Both the position numbers and the translations under genes were made by a program. Below the pieces are notes generated by a model. It was not told where the DNA came from. It ran no database searches and worked only from the letters and a program-made list of their open reading frames with translations. From contig OX621234.1 in NCBI GenBank assembly GCA_951640165.1, positions 32,926,549 to 32,990,548 on the forward strand: a stretch of 64,000 nucleotides of DNA, given 5' to 3'. The stretch is from Pseudoips prasinana. Taxonomy: Eukaryota; Arthropoda; Insecta; Lepidoptera; Nolidae. This document shows positions 1-11,295 of this stretch, in pieces; the first letter of the stretch is position 1, and every line of letters begins with the position of its first letter.

Positions 1-957
1 GAAATGTCGTAGATCAGAAATTGGTTGCCTTCCATTTTGTTAGTTTAATGAGTAGGTGTTATTCGTTTTATTGAATTCTATGTTACTCCATATTCATATA
101 ATAATAATCATTTATTCATCAACGTTTAAAATTAGTATACTTACTACAATAATTAATAGTTTTACATACTTAAATATTTACTAATAAATTATAGCTTAAG
201 TTTAACGAAAAATACCTCGAGCAAACTAAAAAAAATACAAAAAATTACACGATTTCTTAAACAAATGAACTTCAAAATGTTTGATCTAAGATAAAGTTAG
301 CTTCTTATCTGAAATAAGTTGGACCTGTGCTTCAGACATGTTTTAAGACAAGAGAAATATTTCAATCGATTATAATTATGTTACTAAAAGCTATCTCCGC
401 GAAAATAAATACGTAGTAAACAAATCACGATCATTTCGTGAAAAAGAGAAACGGTTATGCATTTCAATATTGTTTTCTTTTTCACACATATGCGTGGAGG
501 GCAAAACAGCCTTGGAAGAAGGGATCCCTCTTAAATCTATTCTTCATAAATATTTATCTGTATCTTTATCACCCGCTTTAGAAAGACAAATCTTATCAAG
601 GTATTATGATTTGATGTTTAATAGAAAGTGAGATAAAAATAAGATAAAACTACCAATTCTGTTGTAACAAGTAAAATAAATACCTAGTTTGTGTAGTAGT
701 AGATTTTTTTCTCAAATTTATCGATGAGAAGTATATTATTCATTTTTAATATATACTATTTGTAACATAAATAGCGGAGGAATCTTAGAAAGAAAAGAAA
801 AAAAATATTATTGAAAACATTGCGCATAACATTTATTTGTAGGGCGTAGGACCGTCTTCTAAGCAAGCTATACTGTAGGCTGAAACTAAGCTGTTTTCAT
901 GCCAGAAAATCTTATAGTTATATTATAAATATTAAATAAAAAGTGAAGATTTGATTT
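1..957. other. AT-rich DNA, nothing recognised
   Basis: No open frame of interest, no repeat shared with the rest of the window, and no exon-like stretch with splice sites that I can support. The short TAACATAAATAGCGGAGGAA near 767-786 resembles the end of the MITE family seen at 30250 and 41048. Confidence 0.5.
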
Positions 958-1035
958 GTGTTGGTGGATTTCGAACCCACTGCCTTTGGCTTAGCTGCCA
1001 TGGTCACTAATCAAAGTGTACCACGTGAGCTCGAC
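958..1035 (-). repeat. tRNA-like SINE head relic
   Basis: On the minus strand an internal promoter B-box-like GGGTTCGAAATCC is preceded by an A-box-like region. Stems do not pair well enough for a working tRNA, so this is probably the head of a decayed SINE. Confidence 0.35.
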
Positions 1036-1369
1036 CTTATGCGACAAAAGTGTACTGCGATGCGACTCACGTTCGAATGCACGCTTGTGTGACACACTGA
1101 AGATCGACATCTCCCTAAACGATCAATAAGTTTAGGTTTAGTTCGGTTAAACTACCTCTATAGCATAATATGGTACAATTTTGTGACTCTCTCATTAACT
1201 ATTGTTTTAACCACTACTAACAAATTTAATTAGACTATTCTTATAACTATTTCTTATATAATAAGTGAACAAAAAAAGGGTGTGGATCAGATTGGTTCCG
1301 TGGCATTGCATAAAGCAGCACCCACGGAAACGGAGGGAGCTCTATGTTCCCCAGAAAGTGAACAAAAAT

Positions 1370-1550
1370 GAAGCGTTGATTCGCTCAAAGAGCAGCCCGA
1401 CTGGGGAAGTACATCCACCTTACAAAAGACATTCCTTAATAACAAAAATAATTTTAAAGCTGTGTTTCTGAGTGACAGAAAGGTTACCAGAGCTCATTGG
1501 GGTGGGGGGAAGGGCCAGCAACACTTGCTTTACTGACTCTAACGCCGGTA
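1370..1550 (+). repeat. dispersed repeat family B, copy 1
   Basis: Shares GCTCAAAGAGCAGCCCGACT, then CATTCCTTAATAA and TGTGTTTCTGAGTG, with copies at 15210-15458 (+) and about 30272-30590 (-). The short frame starting at 1265 runs through this repeat and is not a gene. The copy is degenerate and lacks the (GGCGGCGGTGAT...) 3' tail seen in the other two. Confidence 0.75.
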
Positions 1551-1975
1551 AAAAAAGATGAATAAATATTTTTATTCTATGTAAGTATGGAGATTAAAAT
1601 AAAACCATTATATTATTAACCAACTTCACAAGTAGAATGTTATCTATTCGAATATATGTATTGCTTTTTTGAGTATTTAATGATAATCGTTAAATATTAC
1701 ATTATTAAACATTTACTAATCAGAAAATATTGTGAAGGTTTATGGTTTATAGCATATAATTTAATTACTTAGTCTGTCAACAATGAGAGGTCGTAAATCA
1801 TGTAATTAATTACTATCAGTTAGTAATTAATACAATTTTATTACATTATGTATCATTAGAGACAGCGTGATAGTCTGTGTCTGTGGTAGTTTAAACTGTG
1901 TTACAGAAACAGACGCCTTCCCCGTGCAGTTCATTGAATCAATTTGCTGCAAGTTGGTAGCTGTTTTGGTAGGCA

Positions 1976-2203
1976 TAAAAATTTAGTTCAACAAGAACTA
2001 AACTATAAAATTTAATACAAACAAAGACTGAGTAAAAATTTTGTTAAACAAAAACTAAACTATAAAATTTAATACAAACGAAGACTGAGTAAAAATTTAG
2101 TTAAACAAGAACTAAACTATAAAATTTTATACAAACAAAGACTGGGTTAAAATTTAGTTAAACAAGAACTAAACTATAAAATTTAATACTAACAAAGACT
2201 GGG
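1976..2203 (+). repeat. 57-bp minisatellite, about four units
   Basis: ACTAAAC recurs at 1997, 2054, 2111 and 2168, exactly 57 bases apart. Units share AAGAACTAAACTATAAAAT and CAAAGACTG with about 2-6 differences each. Each unit contains a small dyad (TTTAGTT...AACTAAA). Confidence 0.93.
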
Positions 2204-2246
2204 ATGTATGTGTGGGTGGGTGTTTCATATATGTCACAGTATAAAA

Positions 2247-2455
2247 TCCTACTAATATTATAAATGCGAAAGTTTGTGAGTATGGATATATGGATAGTAT
2301 TTGCGTGTAAGACACGCAAAAACTACGGCACAAATTTTGACGAAACTTTGTAGTAATTTAGCTTTTTACATCCGAGTAACACATAGGCTAGAATTTATTA
2401 AGTTTAACGCGGATGATACCGTGGGACATAGGTAGTAAATTATATAGCAGCAATT
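2247..2455 (+). mobile_element. Helitron-like element, 5' part only
   Basis: Begins A|TCCTACTAATATTATAAATG then CGAAAGTTTGTGAGTATGG, the 5' TC end of a very common lepidopteran non-autonomous family. The same end occurs in reverse at 8583. No CTAG 3' end or hairpin is seen here, so the copy is truncated. Confidence 0.65.
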
Positions 2456-2629
2456 TTAAATATTTTATTTTTTGAGAGTTGTTTAGTTTTGTTTTGTTGT
2501 ACGTTAACTTTTGGAGAAAACTACTCACATTTAAGTTTAGTTAAATATAAATGTATGTATGTATATATGTACGTCTTCGTCGTCTGTGAACCGATTTTGA
2601 ATAGCTCGATAAAGAACATATTATAAATC

Positions 2630-2700
2630 TAGTTTAAAACAGAATCGTTTTGAAACAAATTTATGTGAAATTTGTTTCAAAACGATTCTGTTTTAAACTA
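2630..2700. repeat. perfect 33-bp inverted repeat, 5-base loop
   Basis: Arms 2630-2662 and 2668-2700 are exact reverse complements (TAGTTTAAAACAGAATCG and onward) around ATGTG. Would form a very stable hairpin. Unlike the MITEs it has no relative in the window. Confidence 0.95.
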
Positions 2701-2771
2701 CGTTTTATCACTGTCATACACTTAACTGATTAAATCTGAACTTGTACTTAAAGTGTAAAAAATATCAGCCA

Positions 2772-2924
2772 TGTACAGACGCCAGCACATCCAGCTACCC
2801 CAATTTGTCAAATTTCTTTTATAGATTTTTAACATTATCACAATAGGATAAGGTTCACTTTCATTAGCGAAAAATTGACAGATTGGGGATGATTGGCCTT
2901 GATTGATGTGCTGGCGTCTGTACA
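2772..2924. mobile_element. MITE family T1, copy 1
   Basis: Terminal inverted repeats begin TGTACAGACGCCAGCACATC and continue with AGCTACCCCAATTTGTC, about 40 bases each side. Two more copies are at 16059-16232 and 44179-44312. No coding capacity. The superfamily cannot be assigned because no clear target duplication is seen. Confidence 0.85.
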
Positions 2925-5084
2925 TGACTGATACTTTTTATATAATCCATAAATATGACTTTTATGTCTACCCTCTTCGGTGTGTATACTGTAAAAGATA
3001 TAATCTTCTTGTGACACTGGTTGTCATGTAACAGTGAGTGTACTTATTCTTTGTATTGCGCAATTTATGATTGAGAGATACAGTGAATAACTTTGCTCTA
3101 CTGAGATTATTAATAAAGCTACCTACCACATGATTTATATTAAAAATTATTGTAGTAATAAGTACAGCAACAACGTTCTAGTTAGGGTTTCGTTTGTGAT
3201 AATAAAATCCTGAATGCATAAAATATATTATGAATTAAAAATACATGAAAAAGACATTTAAATAGTTAATAGGAACGGGATATTTTCTAGTCTATTAATT
3301 TATGTTTAGTTTATCTGTGATCATGGCGCTTGCAACAGTGACCGAAGGGTTTAAGGTGTAATCGCCAGTTTTGAGAAATATATCATAGATATATTCACAA
3401 TATCATTATCAGATCTCTAAGAGGGTATCCTGCTAACATAGAGAAAGTAAACAAAGGGCATTGCCCTAGAAATGACTTGTAAATATTATCGCAACATGTA
3501 AAGATTCAAAAGCCTTAAGCATGTACAAAGAATATAAAAATCCGGTTTTACCACACCATACTTTAATGGACTCAATTTGGTAACGAGCGTCGGGTATTTT
3601 TTTTACACGAAAATGTAACAGGATCCAGTACAATTACTGTCAGTTCTCTCCGTAATTCAATGCTATCTCCTTAACATAAACAACAGTTAAAATTCGGGGC
3701 ACTAGCACCAATGCTACCAGAGTGCAAGCTTTAGGACGCTCCATAATTGCGCTCACACTCGAGTGGGTAGGTACTTGGTCATCCATTGCTCACCACATTG
3801 CGCTGCGCCTGCAAGAGATGATAATATGATCATGCATATGCGTAAGTTTAATAAAACCAGGAGATAGTTACCTGCTACCATTCTGTAGGTTATATATTCA
3901 TGTGACGCTGATGTCCTAAAACTGGTTCACGTTGTTATCTTCACATACTTTATGTAATGATAAAAACAGCTCGCTTGCTCAAGGGTTTTGTGAAACACGC
4001 ATCGTAATCCTTGTAAGAGTATTGACAGCACTTGAAAAGATAAAACGATGCACACAAGGTTACTCTAGTAAGTATATCAAATATCTATGAAACAGTACTT
4101 ACAAATCGCACGTGAAGAGATACTTCTTTTAGCACGAGCGCTCGTGATACTCAACTCAGTTAAGGCGCTGACATCAGCATTGTTACCACAAGTAGGTATA
4201 TGTTGTTTCCTTCCTCGATGATTCTTGGAGGTTTTTCCTGTACAGTAACTAGCACAGCTCCTATCGAAAACTTCAATGAGCTTAAAAAGTCTATACTAAA
4301 AAAACGGTAAGGTTTATCAAATACGTAAACTATATGGAGAGAGGTACAGGATTGAATTGGTGGCTTCCGCAAGTTTTTAGCCAGTACTACTACGTAAAAA
4401 ATCATTTACGCCAAGTGTGACCATATTTTAAAGAATATCATTGATCCTAAATCACAAGTACTTGCGCTCGATTAAAAATAAAACAATAAAACCACCTCAA
4501 AAATGCTGGTCATAATTATACGAAAAATTACAACTCAATTTAAACTATAATTTCAATACGTAGTGTAAAGTACAAAGATTAAAATAATTATGGTTTTTGA
4601 CCCAAATATACTTGTTTATACTTATTTATACGAAGAAAGCGTACTAGCCGCAAACGGTTATTAATTACATCATTTTCGACCTCTCATTGTTGACAAATTT
4701 GAGTTATATACTTTAAATTGAACGGTATTTTTTTAATCTGAATATATCTCTTTTTATTGAATAAAGATATATTGAGTTTCTAATAAAAAAAGAACTAAGG
4801 TGTGTTAGCCTCTTAATTGTGAGTGGGTAGGACAAGTAGCCAATCGAATAAAATCCGTTTCGATATGTTCTTGACCAATAACAAAGGCTGAACTTAACGT
4901 AACGTCTTTGATCAACGTTATTGACAGTTATAATAAGCACTTTTGCAGAACCTATTTTACAAATGCACATAACACGAGTGGTGTTTAATAAAATGAGACG
5001 ATTCAATACAAACACTATGAAAATTAAAAAAGTAAATCTGGCTAACATAACTGGATTAGCTCTTTGTCTAAATACTTACTTATC
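2925..5084. other. AT-rich DNA, no gene seen
   Basis: Several open frames of 60-110 codons lie on both strands near 4160-5112, but their composition is that of random AT-rich DNA and they have no family features. No repeat shared with other parts of the window was noticed. Confidence 0.45.
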
Positions 5085-5300
5085 GTATGGGCAGTGGTTA
5101 CCCTGGTGTTAGAGTTGTTCAAGCCTCCAAGTAGGCCTGGTATAGCCAATAGAGAGCACTCGTCAAGCTATGCCAGAGCATGGCTAGACGAGTGTTCTCT
5201 AATGACTACAAACGGGACCGACAGTTTAACGTGCGCTCCATAGTGACGCTCAAAAATTAAACCACTATAGTGGTCACCAATCTATGGACTGACCGCGAGC
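5085..5300 (+). repeat. dispersed repeat family C with internal hairpin
   Basis: Starts TATCGTATGGGCAGTGGTTA, shared with 24515-24775 (-), 27860-28010 (+) and 38505-38715 (-), and includes AATTAAACCACTATAGTGGT-type segments. An imperfect inverted repeat of about 23 bases (5151-5200, AGCACTCGTC/GACGAGTGTT) lies inside. Confidence 0.6.
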
Positions 5301-5464
5301 CTCACCGATTAGAGCATCTAGCTATGAGCTTTGTAATAAAAGCTAGGCAAACTCTCAAGGATTGCACATTGTTTCTTCAACACAATTGATTGATTAATGG
5401 TTATCCTCCATATTGACAAGACCTTGCTTACTCCTAGTTCCACATTCACCACAGGCTCTCTCAC

Positions 5465-5760
5465 CAGAATTGGAAATTTCATCCATATCACCTGGATAAA
5501 TAGTCGTCTACCACCGTGCGTTTCACAAGAATTTTTGTTACGGGCGCTACCACTCAGTGGAATCAATTAACTGCGGAGGTATTTCTGATCCTTTGCTTGC
5601 TTATTGCAGGTTCCCATGTCTTATAGGGCCTATTCCTTAAAGACCACCTCCGTACTAGAGGCCTCTCTGGTGTGGCGAGTGTCTATAGGCGGCGGTGATT
5701 ACTTCAAGTGACACACTTGCTCGTTTGCCTTGGTATTTTTGCGTTTCTTTTTCGTGTATG
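5465..5760 (+). mobile_element. LINE 3' end (CR1/Jockey-like), copy 1
   Basis: TGGAAATTTCATCCATATCA, then CGTCTACCACCGTGC and TGGAATCAATTAACTGCGGA match the copy at 33855-34325, where the frame reads PWNQLTAEIFPIRYDIAAF, typical of the C-terminus of CR1/Jockey-type reverse transcriptase ORFs (assigned from that motif). Ends in the GGCGGCGGTGAT...TGCTCGTTTGCC tail. Confidence 0.6.
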
Positions 5761-5939
5761 TTATGTATATGGATTATGTCGGCTATTAAGAACCAGTTGC
5801 GATTATTAAATCCCGAATGAAAGTATATTATTTCAAAACAGCTTAGCGGTATACTAACAAGTTAATTAGACTGCAGTGTGGTTTGGTTGAGATAGTCGTA
5901 TACAGTCGTCAGGTCTGGGTGTGCTTTGTTCCGTTAATT

Positions 5940-6105
5940 TCGTCCCGTGGGGGGAATATCTCCCAGAAAACGGGCAGCACCGTCGCTCTCTGTACTATCA
6001 CCACCATACTGCGATCGCCAACCAAGATCGCCTGGCCGTAGCGATTCGCAGAGAAGTTGGCATATACCTCCAAATGATGGACACAACTCCATTATGGAAA
6101 TCTTT
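5940..6105 (+). mobile_element. RTE LINE 5'-end fragment
   Basis: CCCGTGGGGGGAATATCTCC, GGGCAGCACCGTC and TGCGATCGCCAAC match the first roughly 200 bases of the full-length RTE at 20213-23386, up to the ATGATGGACACAACTCC region (MKDTIKP in the LINE). The 3' part of the LINE is absent, the reverse of normal 5' truncation. Confidence 0.7.
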
Positions 6106-7317
6106 TCGGGGGACTATATCCATCTGACTGACATGATGAAAGTCCTCAGAGATACGGGTACTTATTTCACTAATTCGGGCGAGGATTTTACCTCATGTTC
6201 TTGTATTGATTTCAATTTGGATCTTCTTTTGTTAATTATTTTATCGTTGAACTGGGCTGGAAGCTAAGATGGGCACTCCGATCAAGGGCTTAAAATACAT
6301 CGTTACATACCAAAAAACGACTAATATGTTAGTGTGGGGTATTGAGATATTGTATCGTCTTGGGGTACCCAGGTACTGCAAGTGGGCAGCAAATATGGAA
6401 AATAATTGAAAAGCTAACTCATTTTGCGGCACTGAGTTGGGCTCACCAGACACTTATATGCAGCAAACTAAAGGACATACAATATTATCATCGTTTCAAC
6501 CAGTAACTGGACTATTTGGGTTACGGCGCTAAAGTATATTACGCAACTACAACTCGTTTTACTTCGGCGTCGTATTGCAATATTAATCAAGAATAATTTG
6601 CGACCTAAAGTCACGTCGTTCTCAATACAACCAAATGAGATAAAGCTAACAATTTTGCACAATTAGTCCTTGGAAAATACTTTGTATCCTTTAAAGCCCT
6701 TTATTCAAAAGAAAACTTTAAGCCTACATGATTCGTTTAACAAAGTAATTACGGACAACAAGCCTACCTAGGTACACAACCTAGGTTTTCCAGCTAGTGT
6801 GCTGCTCGTAAAAAAGTGCAGTAGTCACAAATGAGTGTCCTCAATGCGCTGTACTAATACGATGGAATTGCATAACGAAATTTTACGAAGAGAGAGAGAG
6901 AGAGAAGAGACCCCCATCTCTGCGCAAAATTATCGATTTCGATTTTTCGCGCAAAATTATCACTTCGTTTTATTAATACACCAAACTGCTATACCGATAC
7001 GACTCAGTACTTTTATTAAACTTTCTCCATTTTTACATTTCTTATACTAATTATTACTGCCAGCATGCATCATAAATGCGTGAATCTAAACTAATACTAG
7101 CCTTTTCTCGAGGCATGGTCCGTGGTTATACTTTCCGAAAAAAATCAGAAATCCGGTACTTAAACCATCATGAAAAGGTCGTTTAATCATGACTTTTTCA
7201 TATTGTGGAGTTACATTCTGTAAGGATTTCCTACGAGGTCCAACAGCCTTAACTCGTCATGCCAGCCAAATGTTGTCCACTGCTTGACAAGAGATATCAT
7301 TAGATAAAGAAACGCTG
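6106..7317. other. unique AT-rich DNA with a short (AG)n tract
   Basis: An AGAGAGAGAGAGAGA run lies at about 6891-6906. Otherwise no gene, RNA or known repeat is seen. Confidence 0.45.
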
Positions 7318-7425
7318 CCTGCCAGAGAACAGGCATGGCTGTTCTCTGGCAGGTATACCGCCGGGAGAACTTCTACGCCCTCCTTGCGAGGAGATAGGAT
7401 GGTGACTGAATTCATTCAGCTAGAC
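7318..7425 (-). mobile_element. RTE 5'-end fragment beginning in a 15-bp hairpin
   Basis: CGGGAGAACTTCTACGCCCT and GAGGAGATAGGATGG correspond, on the minus strand, to the 5' segment of the RTE LINE. At its edge CCTGCCAGAGAACAG (7318-7332) and its exact complement (7339-7353) form a perfect 15-bp hairpin with a 6-base loop. Confidence 0.6.
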
Positions 7426-7823
7426 GGCTGTTTCTAGTATTTCCACTCAATTCTGCACGCCAAAAATGTATTCATAGATACTGCATTGTTACGAATGTGC
7501 AATTATTCGAAGAGTTCAGTGTTCTTGAAACAACAAGTCTACAACTAACTTTTTTCTTATTGACTTTAACTATTTAACTAATTTAGCCATACTATGTAGT
7601 AGAGCAACGTAGCCTTTTTTAAAGAAGTTAACGCTGGTAGAAAGAGGCGAAGTGATATTAAATAGTTCTAGTTATCCAAATTTGAACTCATTACCAATTA
7701 AAATAATTGGATAGTTTGGAATATAATAAGACTTAAAATACTCGTTATTTAAGTACAGTAACCCAGCTTAATTCGAAGAACAAAATGGTCTTGTGCATGA
7801 TAATGGTTGCCCGAACTCATCAT

Positions 7824-8090
7824 GACGGGCCGGTGCGGTGGTCGTACTCGTAGTTGGTCGACACTAGCCTTTCACGCCGCAGGTCGTGGGTTTGATTCCC
7901 ACCCAGGACAGATATTTGTGTGTATGAAAATGTCTGTTTGTTGAGTTGAATTGAGTCTGGCTGTAATTATCTATGTAAGTATGTATTTACGATAGAAAAG
8001 CAGTATAGAGGTATGGAGTATATCGGTTATGTGGTCTCCATAGAACAAGGTCTGCTTAGTTTGGGATCCGATTATTATTTTCGGGGAAGA
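7824..8090 (+). mobile_element. tRNA-derived SINE family A, copy 1
   Basis: GACGGGCCGG head, then TTTCACGCCGCAGGTCGTGG and TTTGATTCCCACC (Pol III B box), ACAGATATTTGTGTG, GTAATTATCTATGTAAGTAT and a GCTTAGTTTGGGATC tail. Other copies: 19884-20145, 26931-27392 (split), 31110-31215, 34848-35145, 44612-44720, 47345-47580 and 47790-48045. Confidence 0.85.
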
Positions 8091-8382
8091 ATCGAAAAGT
8101 GGTCGGCGGGGCCTGAGTGCTGTAAGCGTCGTAGGTTATGCAAGCCGTAAATTTGTTGTGTGCGTACCTATACTTTACTTCGGTATTCAGTACAAAATGT
8201 ACGTAACAAGATAAACTAAACCATTATATAACATGTAACATAAATAGTGGAGGAAATTAGGGGCTCTATTTACCTAGCTACCCATGAAACTGAACAAATT
8301 AATCGAAAACCGAGCGAGGTCGTGGGTTCGATCCTTGGACAAATCTTTTGTAATGAGCACGACCACTTGTTCGAACGAACGG

Positions 8383-8583
8383 TGTCCCGCGGTTTCACCC
8401 GCGTTAAACGTTATAAATTAGCGTTTACAACTTTATAATTTAGCCTATTGTGTTATTCGCATATATATATAAGTTATATTATTACAAAGTGTCATCGAAA
8501 TCCGTTGCGTAGTGTATAGTTTTGTAGTTTATTAAGTTACTCACAAACTTTCATTGCATTTATAATATTAGTATTTAGTAGGA
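8383..8583 (-). mobile_element. Helitron-like element
   Basis: On the minus strand it starts TCCTACTAAATACTAATATT and ends in a GC-rich hairpin CGCGGGTGAAACCGCGG about where the family's CTAG terminus would be (terminus eroded). The same body (CGTTAAACGTTATAAATT, ATTGTGTTATTCG) recurs at 17709-17850 and partly at about 59150. Confidence 0.65.
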
Positions 8584-9010
8584 TATTAATGTATGGAAAA
8601 ATATACTACATATGGTAGCAGTTGTCTGGAGGCCATATTACAGGATTTGCCTAGTTCGAGATATGATGGTAATGTGTAGTTGCCAAAAAAACAACTATTT
8701 TTAAATTTAAGTTAATATTTATTTTGGTTGCCCGTACAAAATTCTTCAGATGGTCGTTATACTTGTATGAGAAATTAATACTTTTTTGTTTATGAATTTT
8801 ACATGTAAATGTGCTGTGTAATATTGTTCAGTTTCATATGCAAATCAATCTCCATAAGTAACATCCACTATTTTAATAAAATATATAAAAAAGCAATGTT
8901 TCAATCTTAATATTTATGATTTTTGACGTAATAATTGACACTTAATTCGACTTTATAAGACTGTATAATTTTTACTTCAAATACAAACTGCCCCATCAGA
9001 ATATTCAAGT

Positions 9011-9116
9011 CATCATTATCATCATATCAGCCGAAAGACGTCCACTGCTGGACAAAGGCCTCCCCCATTGATCTCATCAATGGTCGGCCTATCCGCATCC
9101 AGCGGCTTCCCGTAAT
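9011..9116 (-). mobile_element. RTE LINE 3' tail with 12-bp target-site duplication
   Basis: A heavily 5'-truncated RTE copy: TCATCATTATCATCATATCA, GCCGAAAGACGTCCACTGCT and GGACAAAGGCCTCCC equal the 3' end of the element at 20213. GAATATTCAAGT flanks it at 8999-9010 and 9117-9128, confirming insertion by target-primed reverse transcription. Confidence 0.88.
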
Positions 9117-9128
9117 GAATATTCAAGT

Positions 9129-10365
9129 AGTTCGATAATAATTGATTTTTAAATAAACTAAATTTAGATAAAAAGTATATAAGTGGATACTTGTTTCATA
9201 AAATCACCTTCGCATCGTTTCGTGCCAATCTTTTCACCTTGACACAATCACGGTCCTCACTGAGGAAAACTGTATAATGAATGTATGAATAGTTTTACGT
9301 CGACATAGTCTTTATTGTGTAGGTAGTAAAGGCAGTTTTTGTACTGCAACTGTTTCCATGCACATAGCATCGACCGTAATTGTGGCCAAATCATTATTCT
9401 AAGTACGTTTACCTGGTAGCAGATGAATATAAACAATCAGATTTGGTTTGAAATGACAACACAATGACATAGAATTAAACAATGAATAAATTGGAGATCA
9501 CTTCGAAGAATGTAATCAACTATGCCAATCCACAGATGCATTATATAAATTAAAAAACAATGTCCATTTTTTTTTTCTTTTTATTTTGGCAACAAACTGT
9601 TATATACATTTACAACACTTATAAATACATGGCTTTTTACAATAAACCTACAGTGCCGAACAAAAAATTCAGTAATGATACAAATTTTTACTCTTAATTT
9701 GGAAGGACGCGTATGACAAGACAAGTTAAATAAAATAAAAAAAAATGATAAAAAGAAAGGATACATAAATTATATATAAGGTGTCAAGAAATATTGAATC
9801 TACGTTTTAATTCTAATTTAAGACTATTGAGCGAATTATTAATTGATCCCTAAATTATTTTTGTTCTGTTACGTGGGTAGTTTGAATATAGTGACGGTAT
9901 GGAATCCAATTTGTTTTATAAAACAATCGGGACCTGTGACCAAGGCGACCATACTCAATGGAGACTAGCCATCTTTATATTTATGATATTAATTGATATA
10001 TTGCATTTACCAGGTCCTTGGTATATTTAGACGTTTGATTAAATTTTACAACGTTACAATGTCTCGATGGTTTTAAAATGCATAATTATTACTACTAATA
10101 TTTACTTTATAAAATTAAAATTGTTTTGGCACTGACGACCCTCCGACACTGCACAATTTGTTTGCAATCTAGCGCCGCACCGTGGCACCAGTCACTGTTC
10201 TAAGTCCGCTTATTTTTGTATATCAACGCAACTCCTTAAGTAAGTTAAATCTAGAAGAATAGTTATAATTCACTACACATACTTATGTAATTGGGCTTAA
10301 ATTCTAAACTAAAAATGGCATGCGCAAAAGTTCCAAAATATTGCCGAATTAATGTCCTCCTCCTA
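9129..10365. other. no gene seen
   Basis: AT-rich DNA with an A/T-rich low-complexity stretch at 9565-9760. A short piece near 9935-9965 (GACCAAGGCGACCATACTCA) resembles SINE family D. No other signal. Confidence 0.4.
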
Positions 10366-10626
10366 GCCAAATTTCGGCCACGGCGGCCAGTCTCAATAGA
10401 GATTAGGCATCTGTGCGGGACATATTATAGTGCACATGTGTGGTCAGGCACAGGACCGACGGCTTACGTGCTCTCCGAGGCACGGGGCTATAAACTCCCA
10501 GACTTCGATCTGATTATGAGATAATTATTTTTTGTGAAATTTCCCAAAATCACCATTGGCCCGTCCCGGGATTTAAACCCAGGACCTCGTTTTTTGCGGG
10601 TGAACATGCCACCGCTAGACCAACGA
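10366..10626 (-). mobile_element. tRNA-derived SINE family D, complete copy
   Basis: Read on the minus strand: a tRNA-like head with CGAGGTCCTGGGTTTAAATC (B-box region) at about 10590, then a body with CCTCGGAGAGCACGTAAGCC and CGTCGGTCCTGTGCC, ending GGCCGCCGTGGCCGAAATTT. A partial copy lies at 28308-28560 and a tail at 63840-63895. Confidence 0.75.
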
Positions 10627-11101
10627 CAAAATAAATGATTTCTAAATCTTCAACTACAATTTGGTATTCCTTTCCCTTAATATTAAAGTTTTTCTCCGGG
10701 CATACTTATAGCTATGATGATCAAATTCTATGAGAACAACAAAACTTAACATGATATTAGTACAGTGCACAGGTATGTGCACACATAGCAGCATTCTTTC
10801 ACTCTCATATCCGATGGATAGGCAATCCGAAGCTGAGAGATCATCTTGCCAAAAAGTCATGACAAGGCTTTTCGAGGTGTTTCAAAGTTTTTGTTCGGGG
10901 TTAGCAATGTATACTCGTATTATGTTAACCTTAGTCATAGGTATTGCCAAGCTGGCGACTATTTAATTATAGGATGTAGGTACCTATATAAAGCGCTACT
11001 TTGTACCCAACTCATCTATCTCAGCTATCATATAAAATATTAGACTGCCTTGCCTTTAGACTTAGCCTTGCTACTTCCTCAGCACCTTCGTATTTCATAT
11101 T

Positions 11102-11118
11102 CATATATATATATATAT
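11102..11118. repeat. (TA)n microsatellite
   Basis: About eight TA units immediately upstream of the RTE fragment at 11136. Confidence 0.85.
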
Positions 11119-11135
11119 GTACCTATGTATTATGT

Positions 11136-11245
11136 AATGCTGGAAATCGCTGGATACGGATAGCGCAAGACCGGCTATTGTGGAGATCTTTGGGGGAGGC
11201 CCTTGTCCAGCAGTGGCAGCTTTCGGCTGATATGATGATGATATA
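11136..11245 (+). mobile_element. RTE LINE 3' fragment
   Basis: GGAAATCGCTGGATACGGAT, GCGCAAGACCGGC and GGAGGCCCTTGTCCAGCAGT match the last codons of the RTE reverse transcriptase and its (TGA)n tail, sense strand plus. Confidence 0.8.
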
Positions 11246-11295
11246 TGTATTTATTCAGTAAACCTTTACATAATTTTTTAATAGTCACAATTTTT

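Noticed and set aside
1976..2203. CRISPR-like array
   Set aside because: Units are repeated along their whole 57-base length with no unique spacers, and the context is an insect genome.
4713..5112. Overlapping frames of 111 and 63 codons on opposite strands
   Set aside because: Rich in Ile, Leu, Asn and Tyr as expected of AT-rich noncoding DNA, with no motif; neither has plausible splice or promoter context.
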